A DNA stretch of 64,000 nt from Marinobacterium marinum (GCF_013868415.1 NZ_JACEMT010000049.1:62001-126000); one strand, 5' to 3'; numbered from the stretch's first letter, positions 18,445 through 26,810 are shown. Program-made: numbers and translations. The notes: generated by a model not told the origin, from the sequence alone.

Positions 18445-19206
18445 ATGGATTTCAAAAACGTACCCGCAGTTGTAACCGGTGGTGCTTCAGGTCTGGGCGA
18501 GGGCGCTGCCCGTGCACTGGCCGCCGCCGGTGCCAAGGTTGCCATCTTCGACCTGAATGAAGAGCGCGGTCGCGAGATCGCCGAAGAACTGGGCGGCATC
18601 TTCGTGCGTTGCGACGTTTCCTCTGCCGAAAGCGCAGAAGCGGCCTTTGCGGTGGCACGTGAAGTCCATGGCGCTTGCGGCATCGCCGTCAACTGCGCCG
18701 GTATCGCCCCGGCCGGCAAGATCGTCGGCAAGGAAGGCCCCATGCCGCTGGAGAACTTTGACAAGGTCATTCAGGTCAACCTGGTCGGCAGCTTCAACAT
18801 TCTGCGTCTGGCTGCTGCCGACATGGCGACCCGCGAACCGAACGCCGATGGCGAGCGCGGCGTGATTATCTCTACTGCGTCCATCGCCGCCTACGAAGGC
18901 CAGATCGGTCAGGTGGCCTACAGCGCCTCCAAGGGCGGCGTTGTGGCCATGACCCTGCAGGCGGCACGTGAGCTGGCGCGCCAGGGCGTGCGTGTGAACA
19001 CCATCGCACCGGGTCTGTTCCTGACCCCGATGATGTCCGGCTTCCCGCAGGAAGTGCAGGACAGCCTGGCAGCCACTCTGCCGTTCCCGCAGCGTCTGGG
19101 TCATCCGGACGAATACGGCATGCTGGTTGAGCAGATCGTGAAGAACCCGCTGCTCAATGGCGAAACCATCCGCCTGGATTGCGCCCTGCGCATGGCACCG
19201 AAGTAA
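18445..19206 (+). CDS. SDR-type 3-hydroxyacyl-CoA dehydrogenase
   Basis: NAD-dependent short-chain dehydrogenase of 253 residues related to human HSD17B10. TGGASGLGEG forms the cofactor loop, NCAGIAP follows the fourth strand, and the catalytic pair is Y159/K163 in YSASK. The C-terminus NGETIRLDCALRMAPK is typical of the 3-hydroxyacyl-CoA/2-methyl-3-hydroxybutyryl-CoA branch. It is the first gene of a three-gene operon with an acyl-CoA dehydrogenase (31-bp gap) and a thiolase, so it likely supplies the third step of a short- or branched-chain beta-oxidation. An enoyl-CoA hydratase is missing from the operon. Confidence 0.9.
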   Translation: MDFKNVPAVVTGGASGLGEGAARALAAAGAKVAIFDLNEERGREIAEELGGIFVRCDVSSAESAEAAFAVAREVHGACGIAVNCAGIAPAGKIVGKEGPMPLENFDKVIQVNLVGSFNILRLAAADMATREPNADGERGVIISTASIAAYEGQIGQVAYSASKGGVVAMTLQAARELARQGVRVNTIAPGLFLTPMMSGFPQEVQDSLAATLPFPQRLGHPDEYGMLVEQIVKNPLLNGETIRLDCALRMAPK

Positions 19207-19237
19207 GCCGATGGAAGAGTAAAAGAAGGTGAGCGAG

Positions 19238-20389
19238 ATGAATGCAGCTGTAATCGACCAGGAAGAACTGGAACTCTTTCGCGAAATGGTGCTGCGCGCA
19301 CTGGAGCGCGAAGTGGCACCGCATTACGAACAGTGGGAAAAGGACGAGATCACCCCGCGTGAACTCTGGCGTACCCTGGGCGAAGCAGGCCTGCTCTGCG
19401 TCGACGCCCCCGAAGCCCACGGCGGCTGCGGTGTGCCCTTTGAATACTCCGTGATGCTGGTCACCGAGATGGCGCGCCTGGGCTACGGTGCCCTGGCCAC
19501 CAACGTGATGGTGCACTCCGATATCGTGGCGCCCTATATCGCCCATATCGGCAACGACGAACAGAAAGACCGCTGGTTGCCGGGCATGGTGTCCGGTGAC
19601 GTGGTCGGCGCCATCGCCATGACCGAGCCGGGTGCCGGCAGTGATCTGGCGGCGCTGCGTACCACGGCGGTGCTGGACGGTGACGAGTACGTGATCAACG
19701 GCTCCAAGACCTTCATCACCAACGGCCAGCACGCCGACATGGTGATCGTCGCGGCCAAGACCGATCCGGCGGCCGGCGCCAAGGGCGTCAGCCTGTTCCT
19801 GGTCGACACCACGCTGCCGGGTTACGCCAAGGGTCGCAACCTGGAGAAGATCGGCCAGCACTCCGGCGATACCTCCGAGCTGTTCTTCGAGAACATGCGC
19901 GTGCCCAAGTCCGCACTGCTGGGCGAAGAGGGCAAGGGCTTCATGTACCTGATGCAGGAACTGGCCCGTGAACGTCTGGTGATCGGTGCCATCGGTGTCG
20001 GCGCGGCGCGCGGCTCGCTGGACATGACCATCCAGTATGCCGACGAACGCACCCTGTTTGGCCAGAAGCTGAAGGAGTTGCAGAACACCCGCTTCCGCAT
20101 CGCCGAGATGGAAACCGACTACCGCGTCAACAAGGCGTTCGTGGACCAGTGCATCGCCGAGTACTCCCGTGGCGAACTGGATGCGGCGACCGCCTCCATG
20201 GCCAAGTACACCGCCACCGAGATGCAGTGCCGCGTGGCCGATGGCTGCCTGCAGCTGTTCGGCGGCTACGGCTACACCACCGAATACCCGATCTCGCGTG
20301 CCTTCATCGACGCCCGTGTGCAGCGCATCTACGGCGGCACCTCTGAGGTGATGAAGGAAGTGATCGCGCGCTCGGTGCTTGGCCGTTAA
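19238..20389 (+). CDS. Acyl-CoA dehydrogenase (LCAD/IVD-like active site)
   Basis: 383-residue flavoenzyme for the first step of beta-oxidation. The ATG at 19238 has AAGAAGG upstream, which favours it over the GTG at 19229. Signatures: AIAMTEPGAGSDLAALRTT, GSKTFITNG and the C-terminal RIYGGTSEVMKE. The position used as catalytic base in short- and medium-chain enzymes is Gly here (YGGT). A glutamate is instead present in ARERLVIG, the position of the base in isovaleryl- and long-chain-type dehydrogenases. This points to branched or longer substrates. Middle gene of the operon. Confidence 0.9.
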   Translation: MNAAVIDQEELELFREMVLRALEREVAPHYEQWEKDEITPRELWRTLGEAGLLCVDAPEAHGGCGVPFEYSVMLVTEMARLGYGALATNVMVHSDIVAPYIAHIGNDEQKDRWLPGMVSGDVVGAIAMTEPGAGSDLAALRTTAVLDGDEYVINGSKTFITNGQHADMVIVAAKTDPAAGAKGVSLFLVDTTLPGYAKGRNLEKIGQHSGDTSELFFENMRVPKSALLGEEGKGFMYLMQELARERLVIGAIGVGAARGSLDMTIQYADERTLFGQKLKELQNTRFRIAEMETDYRVNKAFVDQCIAEYSRGELDAATASMAKYTATEMQCRVADGCLQLFGGYGYTTEYPISRAFIDARVQRIYGGTSEVMKEVIARSVLGR

Positions 20390-20467
20390 TGGTGATGGAC
20401 GCTAACTGAACCGACAGCAGCATCGAATAAAGCGACAGAATAAAAGCGAATTATCAGGAGCAAGAAG

Positions 20468-21649
20468 ATGTCAGACAACAGCATTGTGATTCTGGGCGCG
20501 GCCCGTACTCCCATGGGCGGCATGATGGGTTCCCTGAGCGACGTGCGCTCACCGGACCTGGGTGCCGTCGCGATCGAAGCGGCCATCGAGCGTGCCGGCC
20601 TGCAGCCGAGCGATATCGACGAAGTGATCATGGGCTGCGTACTGCCCGGCGCACTGGGTCAGGCCCCGGCCCGTCAGGCCTCTCGCAAGGCGGGCATCCC
20701 GGATGCGGCTGGCGCGACCACCATCAACAAGATGTGCGGTTCCGGCATGAAGGCCGTAATGCTGGCCCATGACCAGATCAAGGCGGGCAGCGCTGACATC
20801 ATGATCGCCGGCGGCATGGAAAACATGAGCCAGGCACCTTACATGCTGCCGAAAGCCCGTGCCGGCATGCGCATGGGCCACGGCCAGGTGATCGACTCCA
20901 TGTTCTTCGACGGCCTGGAAGACGCCTACGAAGGCGGCCTGATGGGCGTATTCGCACAGCGCTCCGCTGATGAGTACAACATCACCCGTGAAGCGATGGA
21001 CAACTTCGCTATCGGCTCCCTGAGCAAGGCCGTTGCCGCCATCGAGAACGGCTGGTTCAAGGACGAGATCGCACCGGTCACCATCCAGGGCCGCAAGGGC
21101 GACACCGTTGTCGATACCGACGAACAGCCGGGCAACGCCCGTCCGGACAAGATTCCGCAGCTGAAGCCGGCGTTCAAGAAGGACGGCACCGTTACTGCTG
21201 CCAACTCCAGCTCCATCAGCGACGGTGGTTCTGCACTGGTACTGGCCACCCAGGCCGAAGCCGACAAGCGCGGCGTCAAGCCGCTGGCGCGTATCGTGGC
21301 GCACTCCACCCACGCCCAGCTGCCCGCCGAATTCACCATCGCCCCGATCGGCGCCATCCAGAAGGTGCTGGACAAGGCGGGCTGGAGCAAGGACGACGTG
21401 GATCTGTACGAGATCAACGAAGCCTTCGCCGTAGTCTCCCTGCTGGCAATCAACGAAATGGGCCTGGATGCCGACAAGGTCAACGTCTACGGCGGCGCCT
21501 GCGCCCTCGGGCACCCGATCGGTTCCTCCGGCTCACGCATTCTCGTCACGCTGCTCAACGCCCTTAAGCAGCGCGGCCTGAAGAAAGGGGTTGCATCCCT
21601 CTGTATCGGTGGTGGCGAAGCGACAGCCGTCGCAGTCGAGCTGCTCTGA
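20468..21649 (+). CDS. Acetyl-CoA acetyltransferase (thiolase)
   Basis: 393-residue thiolase for the last step of the operon's beta-oxidation. All catalytic residues are present: nucleophile C90 in KMCGSGM, H349 in ALGHPIG and C379 in CIGGGEA. CAGGAGC precedes the ATG. Length and sequence fit the AtoB/PhaA group, so acetoacetyl-CoA or 2-methylacetoacetyl-CoA are plausible substrates. A strong terminator follows at 21680, marking the end of the operon and the left edge of the accessory region. Confidence 0.93.
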   Translation: MSDNSIVILGAARTPMGGMMGSLSDVRSPDLGAVAIEAAIERAGLQPSDIDEVIMGCVLPGALGQAPARQASRKAGIPDAAGATTINKMCGSGMKAVMLAHDQIKAGSADIMIAGGMENMSQAPYMLPKARAGMRMGHGQVIDSMFFDGLEDAYEGGLMGVFAQRSADEYNITREAMDNFAIGSLSKAVAAIENGWFKDEIAPVTIQGRKGDTVVDTDEQPGNARPDKIPQLKPAFKKDGTVTAANSSSISDGGSALVLATQAEADKRGVKPLARIVAHSTHAQLPAEFTIAPIGAIQKVLDKAGWSKDDVDLYEINEAFAVVSLLAINEMGLDADKVNVYGGACALGHPIGSSGSRILVTLLNALKQRGLKKGVASLCIGGGEATAVAVELL

Positions 21650-21679
21650 TACGCCTTAACTTGCACATCTCTGCCTTTG

Positions 21680-21706
21680 AGGCCACCGATTGGTGGCCTT
21701 TTTTTC
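21680..21706 (+). terminator. Rho-independent terminator of the thiolase operon
   Basis: AGGCCACC-GATT-GGTGGCCT stem of 8 bp followed by seven T residues, 30 bp after the thiolase stop codon. Confidence 0.92.
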
Positions 21707-21750
21707 GTTTGGAGATCGAGGAGTGCCCAGGCAGGACAACTGAAAGCGCA

Positions 21751-21843
21751 CTGTAACAGGGCAGTATTAGTCTTTTTGTGCGTTGCCTTATGGGTACATA
21801 TTGGTAAAGTCTAATAATCCGCCAGCAGGAAGTCGGCGGCCGC
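21751..21843. repeat. Imperfect direct repeat, copy A
   Basis: 93 bp that align with 26717-26810 at roughly 80 percent identity by hand, with one single-base gap. Shared blocks include CTTTTTGTGCGTTGC, TATTGGTA and TCCGCC, and a conserved CCGCC...GGCGG hairpin (arms 21819-21823 and 21835-21839). It starts 45 bp after the thiolase terminator and precedes the Hachiman genes. Function unknown; it could be a mobile repeat, a transcribed leader or an integration hot-spot. Confidence 0.7.
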
Positions 21844-21861
21844 AATGACAGGGAAAAGGGG

Positions 21862-21936
21862 ATGGGTCAATGGCAGGGATGGTTAGTTGTAGTTCTGTTG
21901 TTTCTTTTCTTCTTCAGAAAGCCATTTTTGGCTTGA
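21862..21936 (+). CDS. Candidate 24-residue hydrophobic peptide
   Basis: A short frame with GGGA at 7-bp spacing upstream of the ATG. It encodes a mostly hydrophobic peptide (MGQWQGWLVVVLLFLFFF then RKPFLA), one possible membrane span with a charged end. It sits directly after repeat copy A. Such peptides resemble type I toxins or leader peptides, but nothing equivalent follows repeat copy B, and chance is a real possibility. Confidence 0.25.
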   Translation: MGQWQGWLVVVLLFLFFFRKPFLA

Positions 21937-22083
21937 TCTTTGTTATGCGTCGTATTGGCCGATACCCGGATAGTCGGGAGCGTTTGCGCGGATATAATTT
22001 TTGGTCTTTTTAGAAGCTATATAAAAATAGGTTGATCTAAGGATTAAAAAGTATACCCGATAAAAACTATTATGAGATCGGAC

Positions 22084-22100
22084 ACTCTCATTAAGAGAGT
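22084..22100. promoter_or_regulatory. Inverted repeat upstream of hamA
   Basis: ACTCTC-ATTAA-GAGAGT, 6-bp arms, 62 bp before the hamA ATG in AT-rich DNA. It may be an operator or a leader hairpin. Confidence 0.3.
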
Positions 22101-22156
22101 CTTAAAAGCTTGAGTATGTCGCAAGTTCAGTACAACTTCATTTATATGGAATCTAA

Positions 22157-22163
22157 GTTGAAT
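22157..22163 (+). other. GTTRRRY core site at the hamA start (candidate cassette left end)
   Basis: GTTGAAT matches the integron recombination core GTTRRRY exactly, and the hamA ATG begins inside it, as is common for cassette genes. Paired with the attC-like site after hamB, it would define a cassette of about 3.5 kb (TT at 22158 to G at 25670). A random match near a start codon is possible, so this is supporting rather than decisive evidence. Confidence 0.4.
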
Positions 22164-23088
22164 GGAATTAGTAAAGAATATTGCAGAAAAGATTTCGGTT
22201 GAAACTCCAGATTTTTCAAATTGTATAAATGTGGTTGAGCATGATCTGAAATTAACTGGCATTGAAGCTACGGTTAGATTTCATTACTTGAAATTTGATG
22301 GAAACAAGCAGCCGATGGTTAAAGCATTGGCTGATACCTTATATGCCTACATTATCGACTATTGTCTATCGGCTAAAAATAGAGATGAGACTTTAACTGC
22401 TAGGCAATCAACTCTTTTAACTAAAGAAGCAAGAAGTTTGTTCAGACATCCAGAGATATCAGATGATTCCCCTGATAAAACAGGAGAAGCTGGAGAAACA
22501 TTGCTGTACTTTCTTATGGAAGCAGTCCTAAAGGCCCCACAAATTGTGTCAAAGATGGAGCTTAAAACAAACCATAAAGATGAAGTGAAAGGGTCAGATG
22601 GAATTCATGCAAGGTGGAACGAAGAATTAGGAGTTGTTGATTTCTATTTCGGGGAGTCAAAGCTTTATAAGAAAATTTCTGATGCAATAACGTCAGCGTT
22701 AAAAAGTGTTAATGATTTTCATGATATAAAAATGTACGAACATGAATTCAACATGGTGACAAAGCACTTTAAATATGCTGATGAAGCAGTAAAGCATGAA
22801 ATTTCACAACTCTTTATCAATGGAAACCCAGGTGCAAATGTAAGAGTTAATCATGCTTGTCTGATTGGATATGACTATAAAGGTTATGATGATGTGTTAT
22901 CAGAACCCCATGGTAACTTGATAAGTAGATTTGAAAGTGAGCTATTGTCTAACGCTGTAAATTTAGTCGGACTTTTACAAAGTAAACTCGATAAATTCGA
23001 AAAAAAATATCTGGTATTCGATGTTTTTTTTCTTCCATTTCCATCAGTTGTCGATTTTAGAAATGCATTCAATGAGGCGCTTGATTGA
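22162..23088 (+). CDS. hamA: HamA, Hachiman anti-phage nuclease (DUF1837)
   Basis: 308-residue DUF1837 protein, the effector nuclease of the Hachiman defence system. The PD-(D/E)XK-like core is visible: E112 in GEAGETLLYF, KMELKT (131-136), D146 in KGSDGIHARW, and E165/K167 in FGESKLYK. In characterised Hachiman the HamB helicase holds HamA in check and releases it on sensing aberrant DNA, leading to DNA degradation. The gene is very AT-rich compared with its neighbours, a sign of transfer. It overlaps hamB: its TGA at 23086 sits within the TTGA junction, and a GAGG near its end serves the next gene. Confidence 0.92.
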   Translation: MELVKNIAEKISVETPDFSNCINVVEHDLKLTGIEATVRFHYLKFDGNKQPMVKALADTLYAYIIDYCLSAKNRDETLTARQSTLLTKEARSLFRHPEISDDSPDKTGEAGETLLYFLMEAVLKAPQIVSKMELKTNHKDEVKGSDGIHARWNEELGVVDFYFGESKLYKKISDAITSALKSVNDFHDIKMYEHEFNMVTKHFKYADEAVKHEISQLFINGNPGANVRVNHACLIGYDYKGYDDVLSEPHGNLISRFESELLSNAVNLVGLLQSKLDKFEKKYLVFDVFFLPFPSVVDFRNAFNEALD

Positions 23089-25634
23089 TTGCTATGAATA
23101 ACATAAAAAATGTAATAGAAAAACTTCAAGTCCATAGCACGCAAAATCAGCTACCTGGAAACCCTATAAACAATGAAAAACCTTTAGAAGCAACCGAAAT
23201 TAATCAGTTATTGGGGCATGCATCTATTTTGGCTCTCTCGGATGAGGCTGAAGATAAAATTCTTGCATATGAAATCATTACAAGGATTATAGAAGTACGG
23301 TCAGGTGATGATTCCAAGCTATTGAGTTCTGCAGAAGTCATAATGTCAAGGCTAGGTAATTTCCCAGGCCGGCAACTTCTAAGAGAACGTTTCAATTTCT
23401 CAGGTAAAAAGATACCAAACTTTTTGAAGTTGGAATGTTTAAGTAGAGAAATAGAAAACTCTGTTTTTATTGACGAAGAATCAATACAGCTTACTGATTT
23501 TCAATATAATTTCTATAGTTCCTTGCAAGAAGAGAAAGCTTTAAGTATCTCTGCACCAACATCCGCAGGAAAATCTTTTGTACTTGGGCTAAACCTCATA
23601 AAAAAATTGAGAGAAAAAGATTCTCAGTGCATTGTTTATATAGTGCCGACCAGAGCATTGATTGCTGAGGTCTCTAATAGAATCAGGGATTCACTGAGAC
23701 AATATAAACTTGATGATATAGTTATTAGAACAGCCCCACTTTCTATTTCTAAAGAAAGGTCTCAAAATGGGGTTGTTTATGTCCTCACTCAAGAGCGTTT
23801 AATGAACTATTTGAATGATGCAGCAGATGAAATGCCTGTCATAACATCTTTGATAGTTGATGAAGCTCATGAGATTCAAAAAGGTAAGCGAGGTATACTC
23901 CTACAGAGCGCTATTGATTACCTATTGAAGAAATACCCCAGTACAGAAATATTATTTGCGAGCCCACTTATTAAAAACCCAGGGTATTTCTTTAATATTT
24001 TCAACATATCAGATAACGGAAAGTTTTTTACTGAGACTATATCTCCAGTTTCTCAAAATATAATTCTTGCATCAGATGTTCGTGGAAAAACAAAAGAAAT
24101 AAGTTTTCATTTGTTAAGTGATGGAAAGAAACTATCGCTTGGAAATAGAGCTGTTGATTTCAAGTTTAGGGGGAGTAAATCCATTCAGAAAGCGAATTTA
24201 GCATGTGAAATTTCAAAGAATGGTGAATCTGTTATAATATTCGCAAACGGGCCATCTGATGCTGAGTCAGTAGCAAAAGAAATCAGCGAAACTATTAAAG
24301 ATTACGTGCCGAGCCTCGATATAAAACTATTTATTGATTTCCTAAAAAAAGAAATCCACCCAGAGTACCCTTTAATTGAGTGCTTAGAGTCTGGTGTGGG
24401 GTTTCACTATGGAAAAATGCCTTCTATAGTTAGATCTGGAATTGAAACACTTTTTAAAAATGATGAAATAAAGTTTATCTGTTGTACCAGTACCCTTTTG
24501 CAAGGGGTTAATTTACCTGCTAAGCATATAATAATCGAGAACCCTAGATCTGGTGACAGTCCAATGTCACGATCAGATTTTCTAAATTTATCCGGGCGTG
24601 CCGGTAGGTTGCTAAAAGAATTTCACGGTAATATTTGGTGTATAAGGCCGTCAACTTGGGATAATAATTCTTACGAAGGTGATAAATTACAAGAAATATC
24701 CTCTGCGATAAGCACGGTTATGACTGATGGTGGGTCACTAATCCAAGATCTTCTTTCTGAAAATATCGGATCTGGAAAGAATATTGACGAAGCGGAGATG
24801 GCATTTAGTAAACTATACCAAGATTATCATTACTCAGAAAATCATTCTTCTATTGAAGCCTATAGAACAGATGAAAACTCTGAAAACCTTGATAAAACTA
24901 TATCAGCAATATCTCAAATGATTGTCGACCTTCCTTCGGAAATCATTGAAAAAAATAAAGGAATAAGACCTGATCACCTGCAGAGGGTATACAATTTTTT
25001 ATTGACAACAGAGCATCTTGAAGAATATCTACTTATTAGCCCATATACAGCAGGGGCTAAAAGAAAGATGGAAAATGTCATTGATGTTTTTATAGATTGC
25101 TTTGAGTGGGAGTTATCCCAAAGCTATAAAAATTTAATTAGCTTCCTGGCTTATAGCTGGATATGGGGTAAACCGTTAGGTGAGCTTATTGGGGAACGTG
25201 TTAAATTTGTTAGGGGAAGGCAACCGAACAAAAAACCTTCCACAATAATTAGAGATTATTTGGATGTTTTAGATCACGATATAAGATTCAAAATGGTTAA
25301 ATATTTCTCTGCATACAATGATGTATTAAGGCTTTTTTTAACACACAAAGGAATTGATCCCGAAGACATTGAACTGGAGCCATATCATATATATTTGGAA
25401 TTTGGCTCCTGCGAAAAGAAAGCTCTGAATATCATGGCTATGGGCCTTTCCCGATTTTCTGCACTTCACCTTTCAAATGTTTCAGATGCTATTCCTGAAG
25501 CATTAGATATTGATGAGTACTTTAATAAAATCAAGGTGATGGATGTTAGAAATCTACAAATGCCTAGTTTGTGCAAACAAGAAATTCTAAGAATGCAAGG
25601 CAAGAGTGTGCGGCTAGCTGTTGCTAACAGTTAA
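23085..25634 (+). CDS. hamB: HamB, Hachiman SF2 helicase
   Basis: 849-residue superfamily 2 helicase forming the HamAB complex with the upstream nuclease. Walker A APTSAGKS is at 157-164 and DEAH at 259-262; motif V/VI regions read STLLQGVNLPAK and LSGRAGRLLKE. I favour the TTG at 23085 because GAGG lies 7 bp upstream and the start overlaps the hamA stop (TTGA coupling); the ATG at 23094 is the alternative. The long C-terminal region (about 550-849) has no motif I recognise and is expected to contact HamA. The stop codon at 25632 lies inside an attC-like hairpin. Codon use is AT-rich throughout. Confidence 0.92.
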   Translation: MIAMNNIKNVIEKLQVHSTQNQLPGNPINNEKPLEATEINQLLGHASILALSDEAEDKILAYEIITRIIEVRSGDDSKLLSSAEVIMSRLGNFPGRQLLRERFNFSGKKIPNFLKLECLSREIENSVFIDEESIQLTDFQYNFYSSLQEEKALSISAPTSAGKSFVLGLNLIKKLREKDSQCIVYIVPTRALIAEVSNRIRDSLRQYKLDDIVIRTAPLSISKERSQNGVVYVLTQERLMNYLNDAADEMPVITSLIVDEAHEIQKGKRGILLQSAIDYLLKKYPSTEILFASPLIKNPGYFFNIFNISDNGKFFTETISPVSQNIILASDVRGKTKEISFHLLSDGKKLSLGNRAVDFKFRGSKSIQKANLACEISKNGESVIIFANGPSDAESVAKEISETIKDYVPSLDIKLFIDFLKKEIHPEYPLIECLESGVGFHYGKMPSIVRSGIETLFKNDEIKFICCTSTLLQGVNLPAKHIIIENPRSGDSPMSRSDFLNLSGRAGRLLKEFHGNIWCIRPSTWDNNSYEGDKLQEISSAISTVMTDGGSLIQDLLSENIGSGKNIDEAEMAFSKLYQDYHYSENHSSIEAYRTDENSENLDKTISAISQMIVDLPSEIIEKNKGIRPDHLQRVYNFLLTTEHLEEYLLISPYTAGAKRKMENVIDVFIDCFEWELSQSYKNLISFLAYSWIWGKPLGELIGERVKFVRGRQPNKKPSTIIRDYLDVLDHDIRFKMVKYFSAYNDVLRLFLTHKGIDPEDIELEPYHIYLEFGSCEKKALNIMAMGLSRFSALHLSNVSDAIPEALDIDEYFNKIKVMDVRNLQMPSLCKQEILRMQGKSVRLAVANS

Positions 25635-25676
25635 ACCCAGGTGGCACCTACGGCGCACCTGATTTAGACGTTAGAT
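25622..25676 (+). repeat. attC-like integron recombination site after hamB
   Basis: The 55-nt segment folds like an attC. The R box is CTAAC (25624-25628) pairing with GTTAG (25670-25674); the right core GTTAGAT fits GTTRRRY. Next comes a 3/3-nt unpaired spacer (25629-25631 against 25667-25669). The L box is TAAA (25632-25635) with TTTA (25663-25666) plus CAGGTG (25638-25643) with CACCTG (25656-25661). The left arm has one extra base (two at 25636-25637 against one at 25662), the extrahelical asymmetry seen in true attC sites. The terminal loop is 12 nt. Overlap with the hamB stop is typical of cassette genes. Confidence 0.6.
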
Positions 25677-25817
25677 GACCGAGTTACCCACGAACAGTAG
25701 ACAGTTAAGTTACCCCTGATGAAGAGGTGCGAAAAACGGCTGAAATACACAGTACCCAGCCTGCGCGTATCGCAGTAAAATCACCACCTTAAAGATAAAT
25801 ATCGGAGAATTCAGCCC

Positions 25818-26534
25818 ATGGGCAGAGCGTATCAGAACCGCAAAGAGTCGATGGCCAAGACCTCGGACATGAAAGCCAAGCTCTATAGCCGTTACGGGCG
25901 CGAAATCTATGTCACGGCCAAGTCGGGCGGGGTTGACCCCGATGGCAACCTGGCGCTGCGCGGTCTGATCGATCGTGCGAAGAAGGATCAGGTTCCAGGG
26001 CACGTTATCGACAAGGCGCTCGACAAGGCCAAGGGTGGTGGCGGCGAAGACTACTCTCCGGCGCGTTACGAAGGTTATGGTCCCGGTGGTAGCATGGCGA
26101 TCATCGAATGTCTGACCGATAACCCCAACCGCACCTTTGGCGATGTGCGCCAGGCGTTTACCAAGACCAAGTGCAAGATCGGTACTCAGGGCAGCGTCAG
26201 CCACATGTTCGATCACTGCGCCATTTTCGTCTTTGCCGGCGATGATGAAGAAGCCGTGCTTGAAGCGCTGATGGAAGGGGATGTGGACGTCACCGATATC
26301 GAACTTGAAGACGGCAAAATTACCGTCTTCGCGCCCAACACTGAATACTTCAAGGCCAAGACCGCCCTGATCGAGCGCTTCGGCGATATCGATTTCGACG
26401 TTGATGAGATCCAGTTCATCCCGCAGAGCTACACCACCCTCAGTGGCGACGATGTGGCACTGTTCGATAAGTTTCTGGCGATGCTGAACGATCTGGATGA
26501 TGTACAGCAGGTGTACCACAACGTCGAGTCCTGA
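25818..26534 (+). CDS. yeeN: YebC/PmpR family protein, YeeN-like
   Basis: 238-residue cytoplasmic protein of the YebC family, nearer to the E. coli paralogue YeeN than to YebC. It begins [15 protein letters not shown] rather than MAGHSKW, and has [36 protein letters not shown] and the C-terminal QQVYHNVES. YebC-family proteins act as transcriptional regulators or, as shown more recently, help ribosomes translate difficult (proline-rich) stretches; which applies here is unknown. GGAG lies before the ATG. GC content is back to the host level, so it marks the end of the AT-rich island. A terminator follows. Confidence 0.9.
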   Translation: MGRAYQNRKESMAKTSDMKAKLYSRYGREIYVTAKSGGVDPDGNLALRGLIDRAKKDQVPGHVIDKALDKAKGGGGEDYSPARYEGYGPGGSMAIIECLTDNPNRTFGDVRQAFTKTKCKIGTQGSVSHMFDHCAIFVFAGDDEEAVLEALMEGDVDVTDIELEDGKITVFAPNTEYFKAKTALIERFGDIDFDVDEIQFIPQSYTTLSGDDVALFDKFLAMLNDLDDVQQVYHNVES

Positions 26535-26582
26535 ATGGGCTGACTGTACTCTGAATACCGCCCCGCAATCCGGGGGCAATGG

Positions 26583-26606
26583 GAGGTGCCGTGGCACCTC
26601 TTTTTT
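26583..26606 (+). terminator. Rho-independent terminator of the yeeN-like gene
   Basis: GAGGTGCC-GT-GGCACCTC stem of 8 bp followed by six T residues, 48 bp after the stop codon. Confidence 0.92.
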
Positions 26607-26716
26607 GTTTATGCCCGGTATTGTCAGGTCGACCAGCGCATGAGCCTTCACCTGTGTGAGTAGCCATTGATAAGGGTCACGTTGACGGCAGACAGGGCAT
26701 GAAGTTTATGCGTGTT

Positions 26717-26810
26717 CTGTAACTGGGTCGTATTAGCCTTTTTGTGCGTTGCTTAATGTTTATATATTGGTAGAGTCTGGATAGTCCGCCGGCAGGACGT
26801 TGGCGGCCGC
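26717..26810. repeat. Imperfect direct repeat, copy B
   Basis: 94 bp related to copy A at 21751-21843 (about 80 percent by hand alignment), again with the CCGCC...GGCGG hairpin and again followed by a purine-rich AGGGAGAGGG stretch. It lies 110 bp after the yeeN-like terminator and precedes the helicase gene, so each copy sits between a housekeeping terminator and a defence-like gene. Confidence 0.7.

Larger units (their letters stand above)
21707..22161. other. Accessory leader between thiolase terminator and hamA
   Basis: No large gene. It contains repeat copy A (21751-21843), a candidate 24-codon hydrophobic ORF (21862-21936), a CCCG/CGGG hairpin near 21966-21978, a perfect TATAAT at 21993-21998 without a good -35, and an AT-rich stretch with an inverted repeat at 22084-22100. 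Base composition shifts from GC-rich to AT-rich after about 21990. If hamAB is a promoterless cassette, its promoter must lie here. Confidence 0.55.

Noticed and set aside
22016-22157. A second attC immediately upstream of hamA
   Set aside because: I looked for an RYYYAAC box 57-141 bp before the GTTGAAT core and found none, only a CAACTT/AAGTTG hairpin. The left boundary would have to be an attI or a secondary site.
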